64,000 nt of DNA. Origin: Lithospermum erythrorhizon. Its lineage: Eukaryota; Streptophyta; Magnoliopsida; Boraginales; Boraginaceae. Positions within the stretch are counted from its first letter, which is position 1, and each line of letters opens with the position of its first letter. The stretch covers positions 992,001 through 1,056,000 of the forward strand of contig JADFUC010001333.1 of the NCBI GenBank assembly GCA_019722365.1, in the 5' to 3' direction. Under the pieces are notes generated by a model. That model saw only the letters and a list, made by a program, of their open reading frames with translations. It ran no database searches and was not told the origin of the DNA. Positions 63,346-64,000 of the stretch are shown piece after piece. Both the position numbers and the translations under genes were made by a program.

Positions 63346-64000
63346 GTACACGGAATTTGGAGGAGCTGTTCCTTACCATTTATGCAGGCCCATGTATACA
63401 ATTACAAAGCAGGAGGTTGTGCTGCATTTCTTGCAAACTATAACCAGCATTCTTATGCCACAGTATCTTTTAGGAATATGCATTATAACTTGCCTCCATG
63501 GTCCATTAGCATCCTCCCTGACTGCAAGAACACGGTCTACAATACTGCAAGGGTGAGCCAGTCAACTCTTTCCGATCAAATATGCTTCAATCTCTAACCA
63601 AATATATATTTTAAAAATCTCATTTTCCTATAAATAACAGTTCTTTTGATGAATAAATATCAAGTAATCAAAATATATCGATCGTGCACCGATATTAATA
63701 CATTCAACTAAAATATACTTGCCATCAAATTCAATCCTGCAGAGTTAATGAGAGGCGGAGGGCCAACTCTCTTTAAATGGCATGCTTTTGCATGTTTTCA
63801 TCAATGGACAATTATCTGGTAGGCAGAATCATTGTTAAAAATTGTTAACTGTCCATACTAATAATTGTAGGAATTCTAGTTAAGAGTCTGGTTATTAAGT
63901 TATATCCCTCTAATTTCTGATAGGAACGGCTTATGGAAGTCTGGAAAACCCGAAAATTACATTCAGTCGAGGTGTGAATCTGAGAGCTGGTATCAACAAG
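63346..64000 (+). pseudogene. Exon-deleted beta-galactosidase (GH35) fragment, cut by the window edge
   Basis: Pieces of a plant beta-galactosidase, a secreted cell-wall enzyme, appear in the right order but with large parts missing. 63346-63377 reads [10 protein letters not shown]. 63388-63552, in a different frame, reads [19 protein letters not shown] and then [21 protein letters not shown] before a GTGAGC donor. 63779-63818 reads LLHVFINGQLSG with a His-to-Met change just before it. 63924-64000 reads GTAYGSLENPKITFSRGVNL and continues past the window. In complete enzymes about 100 or more residues separate the first two pieces and a further long segment separates the second and third. The first join also shifts frame. 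This points to a decayed or rearranged copy, unless the assembly has lost sequence. The upstream catalytic part (NGGFxxENEYG region) is absent from the window. Confidence 0.82.

Overview
This is a plant nuclear window: AT-rich, with spliced genes separated by 2-17 kb of decayed transposon sequence. The gene families (class A GATA factor, bHLH68/112-type factor, phytocyanin, PLAC8, GH35 beta-galactosidase) and the intron structures are those of a flowering plant, almost certainly a eudicot. The word TACGGAGTA/TACTCCGTA recurs (for example at 329, 1101, 6054, 24161, 33836 and 41754). I associate that word with Caryophyllales genomes, but this is only an inference.

Genes, left to right. (1) A two-exon GATA zinc-finger transcription factor (2053-3993, +). 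(2) A two-exon early-nodulin-like phytocyanin (13203-13940, +). (3) A broken WD40-repeat gene (14130-15666, -) that keeps its intron but carries frameshifts and stops. (4) A four-exon conserved membrane protein with a methyltransferase-like lumenal domain (23713-26211, +). (5) tRNA-Ser(CGA) (26793-26874, +). (6) An eight-exon bHLH factor (39688-44468, +) with an apparent one-base deletion in a T run at the start of its last exon. (7) A five-exon isochorismatase/nicotinamidase-like hydrolase (57555-59033, +), convergent with (8) a four-exon PLAC8/PCR-type protein (59440-60796, -). (9) Scattered, exon-deleted pieces of a beta-galactosidase running off the right edge (63346-64000, +).

Mobile DNA: a Stowaway-like MITE (6184-6419); a 1.9-kb copia-like solo LTR with a perfect 5-bp duplication (6645-8562); two hAT-like non-autonomous elements with 8-bp duplications (16685-17507 and about 30179-30797); a 3.0-kb LTR-like TG...CA unit sitting inside a long ATT microsatellite (19920-22953); an element with about 350-bp inverted arms and an extra internal copy (about 36934-38112); and a 9.3-kb decayed CACTA (En/Spm) block (44781-54105) with TNP2 transposase remains and several internal clusters of the GCGTCGG-type subterminal word. 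The CACTA block is followed by decayed coding-like DNA that I could not identify (54106-56535).

Tandem arrays: about 97-bp units (8720-9175), a 44-bp minisatellite of about 13 units (62461-63030), and several two-copy duplications. I see no operon-like or collaborative gene system. The genes look functionally unrelated, and I found nothing that I can defend as a new biological system. The best leads are the frameshifted bHLH gene, the exon-deleted beta-galactosidase, the broken WD40 gene, the inverted-arm element and the unidentified coding-like DNA beside the CACTA block.
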